A DNA stretch of 64,000 bases, taken from Acetobacterium wieringae. GTDB lineage: Bacteria > Bacillota > Clostridia > Eubacteriales > Eubacteriaceae. This document shows, in pieces, positions 9,432-19,487 of this stretch; the first letter of the stretch is position 1, and each line of letters starts with the position of its first letter. The DNA is taken from NCBI RefSeq assembly GCF_026646375.1, contig NZ_JAIPPU010000008.1, forward strand, positions 104,648 through 168,647. Direction: 5' to 3'. The notes under the pieces were generated by a model. That model made no database searches, was not told where the DNA came from, and worked only from the letters and a program-made list of their open reading frames with translations. Position numbers and translations under genes: made by a program.

Positions 9432-9457
9432 AGCCGTTCATATAACGGCTTTTTTTA
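9432..9457 (+). terminator. intrinsic terminator of the ftsH unit
   Basis: AGCCGTT-CATAT-AACGGCT, a perfect 7-bp stem, followed by a run of T residues. Confidence 0.9.
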
Positions 9458-9520
9458 AGATAAGATGTTAAAATACAACTATGTAATCAGTTGAATTTGA
9501 TAGAACACATGGAGGGTGAA

Positions 9521-9922
9521 ATGGAAGAACTGAAAGTTGGAACCAGTTTTGAAAAGAAATTTTTTGTAAATAAAGAAGATACGGCCTTGGCCTTAGGCAG
9601 CGGCGGCGAAGCGGTGCTGGCCACGCCCCGACTGGTGGCCTGGATGGAGAATGCGGCTTTTGAAGGGGTAGAAGCGAGTCAGCCGGAGAGCAGCACCACC
9701 GTGGGAACCTTCATTGAATTAAAGCATCTGGCAGCTTCACCGGTGGGCGTTGAAATTCGGATTAAGGCGACACTGGTATCCATCGAAAAACGGGCCTTGA
9801 ATTTTGATATTGATGCATGGGACGCAGTTGAAAAAATTGGCGAAGCAATTCATCAGCGTTTTATTGTGGATAAAGCCCGCTTTAACGAGAAGGTTGCAAA
9901 AAAACTGGAAACCAATCTTTAG
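9521..9922 (+). CDS. FlK-like hotdog-fold thioesterase
   Basis: A 133-residue single hotdog domain resembling fluoroacetyl-CoA thioesterase-type proteins that are common in clostridia. Conserved stretches are the ATPRLVAWMENAAFE helix, TVGTFIELKHLAASPVG and the C-terminal HQRFIVDKARFNEK. It probably hydrolyses an acyl-CoA; the substrate is unknown. Of possible in-frame starts (TTG 9491, ATG 9509, ATG 9521), only 9521 has a well-placed ribosome site (GGAGGGTG, 9511-9518). It lies 8 nt upstream of coaX, so the two are probably co-transcribed. Confidence 0.85.
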   Translation: MEELKVGTSFEKKFFVNKEDTALALGSGGEAVLATPRLVAWMENAAFEGVEASQPESSTTVGTFIELKHLAASPVGVEIRIKATLVSIEKRALNFDIDAWDAVEKIGEAIHQRFIVDKARFNEKVAKKLETNL

Positions 9923-9930
9923 GAGGAAAC

Positions 9931-10701
9931 ATGATTTTAGGTATTGATGTTGGAAATACAAATACAGAACTGGCGGTTCTGATTGGCGATGAAATCCCCT
10001 ATTCCTGGCGCTTTGTCACCAAAACACCGCGAACCTCGGATGAGTATGGCGTGTTGATCAAATCCTTTTTTAGAAATGCGGAAATATCTGTGGAGAAAAT
10101 CAGCAGTGTCATTATTGCGTCGGTAGTGCCAAATATCATGTATTCACTGATCAATGGCATAAAAAAATATATTGGGGTAGAGCCAATGGTGGTGGGGCCG
10201 GGTATCAAAACCGGAATGCCCATTAATACCTCGGATCCATCGGAAGTTGGAGCTGACCGGATTGTCGATGCGGTAGCGGCGTACAGCATTTATGGCGGGC
10301 CGTTAATCGTCACCGACTTTGGAACGGCCACTACCTTTGATTATGTCACCAAGGAAGGGGCTTTTGCAGCAGCTGTAACCACCCCGGGGATTCAGATTTC
10401 CATTGATGCATTGTGGAAAAATGCCGCTAAGCTGCCCAACATCGAAATTAAAAAACCGTCATCAATATTGGCCCGTGATACGGTAACCAGTATGCAGGCG
10501 GGTTTAGTTTATGGTTATATTGGTCAGGTGGAGTACATCATCGAACAGATCAAAAAAGAGACGGGAATCAAGGACATGAAGGTCGTGGCAACGGGGGGAT
10601 ATGGCCGTCTGTTTTATCAGGAAACTAAATCCATCAACGTTTATGATCCGCAATTGTCTCTTAAAGGGCTGAAAATTATCCATGACAAGAATTCCCGGTA
10701 A
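9931..10701 (+). CDS. coaX: type III pantothenate kinase
   Basis: A 256-residue ASKHA kinase for the first step of CoA synthesis (pantothenate + ATP to 4'-phosphopantothenate). The N-terminal phosphate loop GIDVGNTNTELAV, the pantothenate-site pattern GADRIVDAVAA and the second phosphate loop TDFGTATTFD are all present. TAGGAGGA precedes the ATG. As in B. subtilis it lies downstream of ftsH, here with a thioesterase gene between, and dusB follows after 9 nt. Confidence 0.96.
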   Translation: MILGIDVGNTNTELAVLIGDEIPYSWRFVTKTPRTSDEYGVLIKSFFRNAEISVEKISSVIIASVVPNIMYSLINGIKKYIGVEPMVVGPGIKTGMPINTSDPSEVGADRIVDAVAAYSIYGGPLIVTDFGTATTFDYVTKEGAFAAAVTTPGIQISIDALWKNAAKLPNIEIKKPSSILARDTVTSMQAGLVYGYIGQVEYIIEQIKKETGIKDMKVVATGGYGRLFYQETKSINVYDPQLSLKGLKIIHDKNSR

Positions 10702-10710
10702 ACAGAAGCA

Positions 10711-11715
10711 ATGATGAAAATAAAGTCTGCATGTGAACAAAAAAATGAAGTTCTAAAAATTGGGGATGTTTCAATTGAAACCCCTCTTTTTTTGGGGCCG
10801 ATGGCTGGTTACACCAATCTGCCTTTTCGGTTGATAGCCAAAGAGTTTGGAGCTGGAGTGGTTTTTTCAGAAATGATCAGCGGTAAGGGTCTATATTATA
10901 AGGATCATAAGACGGCTGATTTAATGCTGACCTGCGAGCAAGAGGCGCCGGCGGGGATTCAATTGTTTGGCTCCGACCCGGACATTCTGGCTGAGGTCGT
11001 CAGGGATTATATTAATGCCACCGATTTTGCCTTTTTGGATTTTAATGCCGGTTGTCCGGCACCTAAGATAACAAAAAATGGCGAAGGTTCAGCTCTGTTA
11101 AAAACACCAGAGTTGTTTTTTACGGTGGTTAGGGCATTGGCTGAAGCCTCCCAGAAGCCTCTGATTGTCAAAACCCGTATTGGTTGGGATGATCAGAGCA
11201 TCAATATCCGGGCCATCGCCGAGGGGGTAGAAGCAGCTGGAGCGGCGGCCCTAACGATCCATGGCCGCACCCGGGAAGCCTATTATTCCGGTTCTGCCAA
11301 TTGGGATATTATTGCCGAGGTCAAGAAAAATGCCGGGATTCCGATCATCTTAAACGGCGATATCAACAGTGGCAGAGCAGCCCAAAAGGCCATTGAATTA
11401 ACCGGAGTCGATGGGTTGATGGTTGGCCGGGCAGCGATTGGTAACCCCTTTGTTTTTCGGGAAATTAAGCATTATTTAGATACTGGCGAAGTGCTCGCCA
11501 AACCGACGTCTGAGGAACGGGTTCAGGTTGCCATTAAACACATCGACTTGTTGGGTCTGCTAAAAAATGAGGAGGCTGGACTCCGGGAAATGCGTAAACA
11601 TCTGGCGGCTTATACCAAAGGTCTTCCCCATGCCACGGTAATCCGTAACGAGCTCTTTCATGCTCCGGATAAAGCAGCGGTGATCCGATTGCTGACATGT
11701 GCCCTGAAACAATAA
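10711..11715 (+). CDS. dusB: tRNA-dihydrouridine synthase (DusB-like)
   Basis: A 334-residue FMN-dependent TIM-barrel enzyme that reduces uridines in tRNA D-loops. Family landmarks: GPMAGYTNLPFR near the N-terminus, the active-site region DFNAGCPAPKITKNGEGSA containing the general-acid Cys, KTRIGWDD, TIHGRTREAYYSG, and NGDINSG ... DGLMVGRAAIGNPFVF. Two adjacent ATGs (10711, 10714) could start it. It closes the coaX unit and runs toward a bidirectional terminator. Confidence 0.94.
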   Translation: MMKIKSACEQKNEVLKIGDVSIETPLFLGPMAGYTNLPFRLIAKEFGAGVVFSEMISGKGLYYKDHKTADLMLTCEQEAPAGIQLFGSDPDILAEVVRDYINATDFAFLDFNAGCPAPKITKNGEGSALLKTPELFFTVVRALAEASQKPLIVKTRIGWDDQSINIRAIAEGVEAAGAAALTIHGRTREAYYSGSANWDIIAEVKKNAGIPIILNGDINSGRAAQKAIELTGVDGLMVGRAAIGNPFVFREIKHYLDTGEVLAKPTSEERVQVAIKHIDLLGLLKNEEAGLREMRKHLAAYTKGLPHATVIRNELFHAPDKAAVIRLLTCALKQ

Positions 11716-11732
11716 AATAAGAGTGACTTCAT

Positions 11733-11771
11733 AAAAAAAGTAGGGGCGATCTCGGATCGCCCCTACTTTTT
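11733..11771. terminator. bidirectional terminator between dusB and folC
   Basis: A perfect 12-bp stem, GTAGGGGCGATC-TCG-GATCGCCCCTAC, with seven A residues before and five T residues after it. It can therefore serve both convergent genes. Confidence 0.95.
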
Positions 11772-11803
11772 AATTAATGTTGTGAAAATTTTAAAGCTTA
11801 GTT

Positions 11804-13102
11804 TTATAGTAAATGCTTCCGGATCAGGGTGCGGGCTTCACCAATCATGTAGAGAGAACCCACAAAAACATTGACCTCGTTTGTTTGGGTCAAGTTGATG
11901 CTTTTAACGGCGTCATCCATATTGTCGTAGAAATCAACGCTTTTACCATAGGTCGTGCTGATTAATGTGGCCATTTTATCAGCTGGCATGGCCCGGTCAC
12001 TGTTGGGTGTCAGGGTGTGAATGGTGCTGGCGATCGGTACCAGATAAGATAACGATTCTTCGATGTCCTTGTCTTCCAGCATTCCGAAAAACAGGTTGAT
12101 TGTGCGGTTGGGAAAATACTGCTTCATATTCTTGACAAAGGCCTGAATCCCATTACTGTTGTGGGCGCCATCGATGAGGATCACTGGATTCTCCTGAAAA
12201 ATTTCAAAACGCCCAGGAAAAACGACGTTAGCCAGCGCTTCTTTTATCTGACTGGAGTTGATTGAATAGCCTTTGCGAATCAATAGGGCAATGACTTCCA
12301 AAGCGGTCAGACAGTTCAGGGATTGATGATCACCGAGCAGTTTTAAGGTAAAGCCATCAAGATAGAGGTGATCACCCCGATATTTCAGGGTCTGATCGTG
12401 GGTGGTATGGCTTAGAATTGAAATATCATCGGGGTTAACCAAAACCACATTGGCATTTTTGGACTCGGCAAAGTCAAGAATGACCTTTAAGGCTTCGGGA
12501 TCCTGAGGGTAGACAACAACATCGGAGCCTTCTTTGATAATAGAGGCTTTTTCGTAGGCAATTTCAGCCAAAGTGTTTCCCAGGTAGTCGGTGTGATCAT
12601 TGCTGATCCCCATGATCACGACTGCCAATGGATCTTTGATGATGTTAGTGGCATCAAGCCGTCCGCCCATTCCAACTTCAAGCACAACAAAGTCCACCTG
12701 TTTTTCATAAAAATATTGGAGACCAACGGCTGTCACCATTTCGAATTCGGTCGGGTGGGGTTCGCCTTGCTCCAATAGCACTTCGATCCGTTCCTTGACA
12801 AAGGTAGTAGCGGCGACCAGACTGTCATCGTCGATGGGTTCATTGTTTAACTGGATCCGTTCATTGAAGGCTTCCAGAAAGGGAGAGGTAAACAGACCAG
12901 TCGTGTATCCGGCGGTTTTTAAGATCGTGGCGATCATGGTGGAAGTGGATCCTTTGCCATTGGTGCCGGCAATGTGAATAAATTTAAGTTTATCTTGGGG
13001 GTTGTCCATGGCATTCAGCAGGAGTCTCATGCTATCAAGCCCTAATCGGGTGCCAAACTTGTGGGTTGCTTCAATGTAGCTGATGGCTTCGGTAACGTTC
13101 AT
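11804..13102 (-). CDS. folC: folylpolyglutamate / dihydrofolate synthase
   Basis: A 432-residue Mur-ligase-family enzyme that adds glutamates to (tetrahydro)folates and may also make dihydrofolate. The P-loop HIAGTNGKGST spans about 43-53, with TGLFTSPFLEAFNERI, EVGMGGRLDATN and the C-terminal DGAHNSNG following. Its ribosome site (AGGAGG) lies within the last codons of the upstream cyclo-ligase gene, so the pair form one unit. A folate-dependent C1 metabolism would rely on this step. Confidence 0.95.
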   Translation of the reverse strand: MNVTEAISYIEATHKFGTRLGLDSMRLLLNAMDNPQDKLKFIHIAGTNGKGSTSTMIATILKTAGYTTGLFTSPFLEAFNERIQLNNEPIDDDSLVAATTFVKERIEVLLEQGEPHPTEFEMVTAVGLQYFYEKQVDFVVLEVGMGGRLDATNIIKDPLAVVIMGISNDHTDYLGNTLAEIAYEKASIIKEGSDVVVYPQDPEALKVILDFAESKNANVVLVNPDDISILSHTTHDQTLKYRGDHLYLDGFTLKLLGDHQSLNCLTALEVIALLIRKGYSINSSQIKEALANVVFPGRFEIFQENPVILIDGAHNSNGIQAFVKNMKQYFPNRTINLFFGMLEDKDIEESLSYLVPIASTIHTLTPNSDRAMPADKMATLISTTYGKSVDFYDNMDDAVKSINLTQTNEVNVFVGSLYMIGEARTLIRKHLL

Positions 13103-13108
13103 GTTAGA

Positions 13109-13684
13109 TTAGGCCTCCTGAATTGGACAACAATTGACACATTTTTCGGTAACCATGAACTGAACGCTTTTATCATGTTCTTCCATGGGAATTTTGTCAA
13201 AAATAAAGTCTTCACGAATCAGTGCAACGGTGATACAATCATCACTGACGGTTTCCAGAAAACGGTCATAATAGCCGCCGCCAAAGCCCATCCGGTGGCC
13301 AGAGGGTGAGAAGGCACACCCGGGTACCATCACGAGATCAAGTTTTTTTGGATCAACAATCCGCATACATTCCTCACGAACTTCGAGGATTCCATAGTGA
13401 CCCTCTTCCAGATCTTCGGGAAAATTAATCAGTTCTGACAGGGTAACGGTATGATCTTCGATGTTACAAATGGGAACTACGATGTGTTTACCATCGGCAA
13501 GGGCTTTTTTGATAAAATCATGGGTATAAATTTCGGTGCCAAAGCTGACATAGGCCATAATCCAGTCGGCGTTTTTATAAAGATCACTATCCAGGAATTG
13601 TTCGATAATTTTTGCATCGGTATCGGCACAATAAATTTCTTTTCGTCGTGCCAGAACTTCTTTTCGGAACATACTTTTATCCAT
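13109..13684 (-). CDS. 5-formyltetrahydrofolate cyclo-ligase
   Basis: A 191-residue enzyme of the MTHFS family (ATP-dependent conversion of 5-formyl-THF to 5,10-methenyl-THF). Signature: VMVPGCAFSPSGHRMGFGGG followed by YYDRFL, plus the N-terminal basic helix FRKEVLARRKEI. TTAGGAGAAG precedes the ATG. The stop is 6 nt from folC, giving a two-gene folate unit transcribed leftward. It differs from average family members only in the final Cys-containing tail. Confidence 0.93.
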   Translation of the reverse strand: MDKSMFRKEVLARRKEIYCADTDAKIIEQFLDSDLYKNADWIMAYVSFGTEIYTHDFIKKALADGKHIVVPICNIEDHTVTLSELINFPEDLEEGHYGILEVREECMRIVDPKKLDLVMVPGCAFSPSGHRMGFGGGYYDRFLETVSDDCITVALIREDFIFDKIPMEEHDKSVQFMVTEKCVNCCPIQEA

Positions 13685-13720
13685 TTTCTTCTCCTAATAT
13701 TAAGATTAATTGACGATGAT

Positions 13721-13748
13721 ATTATAACATAAAGTCGGTTATCGACAA
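13721..13748 (-). promoter_or_regulatory. promoter of the folate pair
   Basis: On the minus strand, TTGTCG (13748-13743) and TATAAT (13726-13721) are 16 bp apart, about 37 bp upstream of the cyclo-ligase ATG. Confidence 0.65.
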
Positions 13749-13784
13749 AAAATTATCGAGGGGAAATTTTATCTGAATTTTCGC

Positions 13785-13812
13785 TTGAAAAACAAGGATT
13801 CTTGGTTATACT
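13785..13812 (+). promoter_or_regulatory. promoter of the DUF1638 gene
   Basis: TTGAAA (13785-13790) and TATACT (13807-13812) with a 16-bp spacer, 73 bp before the ATG. Confidence 0.6.
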
Positions 13813-13885
13813 GGAAATAGTGCATAAAAATAATCCATAAATAATACGCTTGAAAGCGTAAACAGAAAAAAGGTGTAAAAAATAA

Positions 13886-14557
13886 ATGAAGCAATTATTA
13901 ATTGCCTGCGAAACCATCAAAGACGAGGTTGAACTGGCATTGAAAAAAAACAACGTAAAATTGGATACTGTCTGGATGTCCAATCTGCTCCATGACTCTC
14001 CGGAACGATTGAAAAACGCCCTTCAGGAAGAAATAGACAAAGCTGAAGAGGAATATGATCAACTCTTGTTTGCCTATGGCAATTGCGGCAACGGATTGTT
14101 GGGGTTAAAAAGTAACACGGCCACTTTGATTATTCCCCGTTATGGAGATTGCATTGATATCCTACTTTCAGAGAAAGATAATCTGGAGCGGATTCGAACA
14201 TCCACTTACTTTCTGACTGAGGGCTGGTTGCGGGGGGAAAAGTCCCTGGACAAAGAGTTTGCTCATAACAAGCAAAAGTACGGCGAAAGTCGGGCCAGAA
14301 AAGTTATGAATATTATGTTTCGGAACTATGAAAACCTGATGCTGATCGATACGGGCGCCTACTCAGTTGATAATTCGCTACCCCGGGTAAATGAGATTGG
14401 TGAACTTATCGGACTGGAAGTGGTGGTCGATCAGGGGAGCATATCACCGCTTGAAAAACTGGTAACCGGTCAGTGGCAGGAGGGCTTTTGTATTATTCCG
14501 CCCGGTCAAATGACCACGCATAATGATTTTGATGAGATAACGGTTCGAAACAGGTAG
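13886..14557 (+). CDS. DUF1638-family protein
   Basis: A 223-residue soluble protein of the DUF1638 family. These proteins are known from methanogens, acetogens and related anaerobes, often beside corrinoid methyltransferase genes, but their function is not established. Recognisable parts are the N-terminal LLIACETIKDEVE, the Cys-containing FAYGNCGNGLLGL, IPRYGDCIDILLS with another Cys, and a C-terminal GQWQEGFCIIPPG. The spaced Cys residues could hold a metal or cofactor (inference). It stands alone here, with its own promoter and terminator and no methyltransferase beside it. Confidence 0.8.
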   Translation: MKQLLIACETIKDEVELALKKNNVKLDTVWMSNLLHDSPERLKNALQEEIDKAEEEYDQLLFAYGNCGNGLLGLKSNTATLIIPRYGDCIDILLSEKDNLERIRTSTYFLTEGWLRGEKSLDKEFAHNKQKYGESRARKVMNIMFRNYENLMLIDTGAYSVDNSLPRVNEIGELIGLEVVVDQGSISPLEKLVTGQWQEGFCIIPPGQMTTHNDFDEITVRNR

Positions 14558-14581
14558 GATATAATAGTATGTTGGTTGGAT

Positions 14582-14624
14582 AAACACCTGTTTTGATCTT
14601 TAAAGGGTTGAAATAGGTGTTTTT
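14582..14624 (+). terminator. terminator after the DUF1638 gene
   Basis: AAACACCTGTTT and AAATAGGTGTTT arms pair (one mismatch) around an A/T-rich loop, followed by TTTT. Confidence 0.75.
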
Positions 14625-14641
14625 GTGGTGTGAAACCCGAT

Positions 14642-14670
14642 TTCACAAAGTTTAATAAGTATGGTATAGT
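14642..14670 (+). promoter_or_regulatory. promoter of the hemolysin III gene
   Basis: TTCACA (14642-14647) and TATAGT (14665-14670) with a 17-bp spacer, 39 bp before the start codon. Confidence 0.65.
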
Positions 14671-14709
14671 GGTAACAGCGAATGATTGAGTAACAGAAAG
14701 GACAAAAAA

Positions 14710-15354
14710 ATGAATCAGTTTAGAGAACCGATGAATGCGTTCACCCATTTAATTGGGGCAATACTATCCATCTTTGGCATTATTGCGATGTTGATTTTAA
14801 TTATTGCAGAGGGTAGTCTGACCCCTCTGACACTCATTTCGGTGCTGGCTTTTGGAATGGGACTAATCTGTCTCTATGGCACCAGCTTCAGATACCATGC
14901 ATCACATGGTAGTAAGGAAAAAATTCTGCATCTGAAAAAATTGGATCATGCCATGATCTTTATTCTGATTGCTGGAACCTATACTCCATTTTGTCTGCTC
15001 TGCTTAACGGGAACCATGCGGATAGCGATGATGGTGGCGATCTGGGGAGTGGCGCTAGTCGGGATTATTCTTAAAGTGGCCTGGATCAATATGCCAAGGT
15101 GGCTGGGAACTGGCCTCTATATTTTTCTGGGATGGTTTGCGCTATTTGTTTTAGGGCCGCTGTATCGGGCATTGCCTCGACCCGGTTTTGTGCTGCTGGT
15201 TGGCGGTGGGGTGATGTATACCATCGGCGGGGTGATTTACGCCATCAAAAAGCCAAACTTTGGTAAAAATTTCGGATTTCACGAATTATTTCACATTTTT
15301 GTAATATTAGGTTCTCTGTGTCATTTTATTTGCGTTTTTTTCTTTATTCTTTAA
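14710..15354 (+). CDS. hemolysin III / PAQR-family membrane protein
   Basis: A 214-residue seven-helix membrane protein of the YqfA/hemolysin III branch of the PAQR superfamily. Conserved hallmarks are the N-terminal EPMNAFTHLIGA, the Ser/His segment TSFRYHASHG, the KLDHAMIFILIAGTYTPF motif with Asp and His, and the C-terminal HELFHIFVILGSLCHFI with metal-ligand-type His residues. AGAAAGGA sits 7 nt before ATG 14710; the frame is open to 14686 but without a ribosome site. Molecular function is uncertain for bacterial members; lipid or membrane homeostasis is usually proposed. Confidence 0.9.
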   Translation: MNQFREPMNAFTHLIGAILSIFGIIAMLILIIAEGSLTPLTLISVLAFGMGLICLYGTSFRYHASHGSKEKILHLKKLDHAMIFILIAGTYTPFCLLCLTGTMRIAMMVAIWGVALVGIILKVAWINMPRWLGTGLYIFLGWFALFVLGPLYRALPRPGFVLLVGGGVMYTIGGVIYAIKKPNFGKNFGFHELFHIFVILGSLCHFICVFFFIL

Positions 15355-15449
15355 GAAAAAAATGGTATCATAAAAAAGTTGATAGTTAAAACAAAATTAT
15401 TATTGTATTTTATAAAAAAACTGTTAAACTATATAGTGTTGTTAATTGC

Positions 15450-15491
15450 ATCACTGCAAAAAAAAAACTCATTTTTTGCAGTGATTTTTTT
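15450..15491 (+). terminator. strong hairpin terminator in the pyrG leader
   Basis: ATCACTGCAAAAAA and TTTTTTGCAGTGAT form a perfect 14-bp stem with a short A/C loop, followed by TTTTTT. It lies 96 nt past the hemolysin III stop and 46 nt before pyrG. It is either the terminator of the upstream gene or an attenuator for pyrG. The G-run start plus C/U-rich antiterminator known for B. subtilis pyrG is not seen. Confidence 0.85.
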
Positions 15492-15501
15492 GTTGAAATA
15501 A

Positions 15502-17142
<1,641 letters not shown>

Positions 17143-17150
17143 TGGATAAA

Positions 17151-17181
17151 AAAATCAAGATCCCAGATCTTGATTTTTTTT
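17151..17181 (+). terminator. terminator after pyrG
   Basis: AAAATCAAGATC-CCA-GATCTTGATTTT, a perfect 12-bp stem followed by further T residues. Confidence 0.93.
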
Positions 17182-17216
17182 ATGGGCGTACACACAAGAT
17201 ATATTAACAGAAAAAC

Positions 17217-17405
17217 TGTGGATAACTTATAAAATGTGGATAGTATTCGAACAAAGCTGTGGAGAACATCGGTTTTACCTGTGGATAATGTGGATAACCA
17301 TGTTGACTAGTGGAAGAACCCCCCAATAGCCCCAATGTAATGGGAAAACAATGAACAGGTCAATTGTTAATAAAAAATAGTTGATTAGACACAGGCTGTG
17401 GAAAA
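17217..17405 (+). promoter_or_regulatory. cluster of DnaA-box-like sites between pyrG and nadE
   Basis: The reverse DnaA box TGTGGATAA occurs perfectly at 17217-17225, 17280-17288 and 17289-17297. One-mismatch copies are at 17235-17243 (TGTGGATAG), 17258-17266 (TGTGGAGAA) and 17397-17405 (TGTGGAAAA). All six face the same way; the fourth and fifth abut. The remainder of this 355-bp gap is A/T-rich and holds the nadE promoter. It could titrate DnaA, regulate nadE or be part of a replication origin, but no dnaA or dnaN gene is in the window. Confidence 0.8.
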
Positions 17406-17415
17406 TAAAATATGA

Positions 17416-17444
17416 TTGTTTTGTAGCAGAAATGGCGATATAAT
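17416..17444 (+). promoter_or_regulatory. nadE promoter
   Basis: TTGTTT (17416-17421), 17 bp, TATAAT (17439-17444), beginning 11 bp after the last DnaA-box-like site and 54 bp before the start codon. Confidence 0.65.
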
Positions 17445-17497
17445 GAAGGTCATTCAAACGACCACGTTGAAAAATAAAAAGATACAAGGTGAATTAA

Positions 17498-19444
17498 ATG
17501 CATAAATTTGGTTTTTTTAGAACAGCCTGCGCTGTTCCCAGACTTAAATTGGCAGACTGCCAATATAATCTCAATGAAATGACTGGACTGGCAGAAAAGG
17601 CCTGGGATCAGGGTGTGGAAGTGCTATTGTTTCCGGAGTTAGGGATTACCGGGTATACCTGCGGTGATCTGTTTTTTCAGCGGGAGCTGCAGAAAAATGC
17701 CGTCAAGGCACTGGACAGCCTGTGTCAATGGTCAGACGGAAAAAAAATGCTGCTGGTGGTGGGTCTGCCCCTGGCTATTAACGGCAGTTTGTATAACTGT
17801 TCAGCACTGCTAAACGACGGTAAAATTCTGGGGATTGTCCCCAAAACCTATATCCCCAATCATCAGGAATTCTATGAGAAACGTTGGTTTGCTTCGGCAA
17901 AATCATTGAATCAGACAGAAATTACCATCGGTTCCCAAGCGGTTCCGATTGGAACGGATTTGTTGTTTAAGCACGTTCATCGGGAAGAATTTGTAGTGGC
18001 CGTCGAAATATGTGAAGACCTGTGGGTGCCGATTTCACCGGGCAGCTTTCACGCGCTGGCTGGTGCCACGGTGATTCTTAATCCCTCCGCCAGCAATGAG
18101 GTGGTGGGCAAAAGTGATTATCGAAGGGAACTGATCCGCTCCCAATCCGGACGCTGCAATGCAGCTTATCTCTATGCCTCAGCAGGATTTGGTGAATCCA
18201 CCAGTGATCTGGTTTTCGGTGGCAATGCGATAATCTGTGAACGGGGGATCCTACTTAAAGAACTACCTAAATTTAACCTGGGAAATGAATTGCTGATTTG
18301 CGATATTGATGTGGAATCACTTAATCATGACCGCCAAATGCAACATGGTTTTGGCGATTCGGTGGATTTGCTTAATAATCATTCCTACCGAACCATTACG
18401 TTTGAAACCTCAGGCACCAATGATTTTGATCGGGAGGTTAACCCGCAGCCCTTTGTTCCGGCAGATCCCAACCGTCGCAGTGAACGATGTGAAGAAATCT
18501 TTAATATTCAAACCATCGGTTTGGCTACCCGCCTGGCTCATATCGGGAATGCCCCAATGGTAGTGGGGATTTCCGGGGGACTGGACTCCACCATGGCGCT
18601 TTTGGTCTGTGTCAGTGTTTGTGATCGCTTTGGCATCCCCCGGGAAAAAATTCATGCCGTCACGATGCCCGGCTTTGGTACCACCGACCGCACCTACGAT
18701 AATGCCGTAGCCCTGATCAAGGGTTTAGGCGCCAGCTTCCATGAGATTTCGATTGTGGCGGCCTGTACCGCGCACTTTAATGATATCGGCCACCCCATGG
18801 AGCTTCATAATATCACCTACGAAAATTCCCAGGCCCGGGAACGCACCCAGATTCTGATGGATCTTTCCAATAAACTGGGAGGGATTGTTATTGGTACCGG
18901 GGATCTTTCGGAACTGGCACTGGGCTGGGCCACCTATAATGGTGATCATATGTCGATGTACAGTGTCAATGCCAGTGTGCCAAAAACCCTGATCCGTTAC
19001 CTGGTGGAGTGGGTGGCCGATCATTCGCCCGAAGCAGACATTCGCAAAATTCTTTATGATGTTCTGGCAACCCCAGTTTCTCCGGAACTGCTGCCGCCGG
19101 ATGCCGATGGAAAAATTACCCAGAAAACGGAAGAAACCGTGGGACCCTATGAACTTCACGATTTCTTCATGTATCAAATGGTTCGTCACGGCTTTTCACC
19201 AGAAAAAGTATATTTTCTGGCCTGCAAGGCCTTTGACGGCGTCTATCAAAAGGCAGTAATTTTTAAATGGCTAAAAAACTTTTATCATCGTTTCTTTGGC
19301 CAGCAGTTTAAACGAAACTGTCTTCCCGATGGTCCCAAGGTTGGTTCGGTATCCTTTTCGCCCCGGGGCGACTGGCGAATGCCATCGGATGCCCACGCAA
19401 CCCAGTGGCTTCAGAGCCTGGAAAAAATGGCGCCTCTCGGTTAA
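17498..19444 (+). CDS. nadE: glutamine-dependent NAD+ synthetase
   Basis: A 648-residue two-domain enzyme that amidates deamido-NAD+ with ammonia from glutamine. The N-terminal nitrilase-type glutaminase has the catalytic triad Glu47 (LLFPELGITGYT), Lys116 (VPKTYIPN) and Cys172 (EICEDLWVP). The C-terminal synthetase has the PP-loop GISGGLDST (SGGLDS at 359-364) and GTGDLSELALGW. Length matches the bacterial long form. AAGGTG lies before the ATG. The gene runs toward a bidirectional terminator and the convergent XRE gene. Confidence 0.96.
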   Translation: MHKFGFFRTACAVPRLKLADCQYNLNEMTGLAEKAWDQGVEVLLFPELGITGYTCGDLFFQRELQKNAVKALDSLCQWSDGKKMLLVVGLPLAINGSLYNCSALLNDGKILGIVPKTYIPNHQEFYEKRWFASAKSLNQTEITIGSQAVPIGTDLLFKHVHREEFVVAVEICEDLWVPISPGSFHALAGATVILNPSASNEVVGKSDYRRELIRSQSGRCNAAYLYASAGFGESTSDLVFGGNAIICERGILLKELPKFNLGNELLICDIDVESLNHDRQMQHGFGDSVDLLNNHSYRTITFETSGTNDFDREVNPQPFVPADPNRRSERCEEIFNIQTIGLATRLAHIGNAPMVVGISGGLDSTMALLVCVSVCDRFGIPREKIHAVTMPGFGTTDRTYDNAVALIKGLGASFHEISIVAACTAHFNDIGHPMELHNITYENSQARERTQILMDLSNKLGGIVIGTGDLSELALGWATYNGDHMSMYSVNASVPKTLIRYLVEWVADHSPEADIRKILYDVLATPVSPELLPPDADGKITQKTEETVGPYELHDFFMYQMVRHGFSPEKVYFLACKAFDGVYQKAVIFKWLKNFYHRFFGQQFKRNCLPDGPKVGSVSFSPRGDWRMPSDAHATQWLQSLEKMAPLG

Positions 19445-19450
19445 ATTGAT

Positions 19451-19487
19451 AAAAAAAAGAAGCTGTCCGAAAACAGCTTCTTTTTTT
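19451..19487. terminator. bidirectional terminator between nadE and the XRE gene
   Basis: GAAGCTGT-CCGAAA-ACAGCTTC with eight A residues before and seven T residues after. Confidence 0.92.

Noticed and set aside
17275..17487. Minus-strand 70-codon ORF between pyrG and nadE
   Set aside because: It lies over the DnaA-box cluster and nadE promoter, with no ribosome site or recognisable family.
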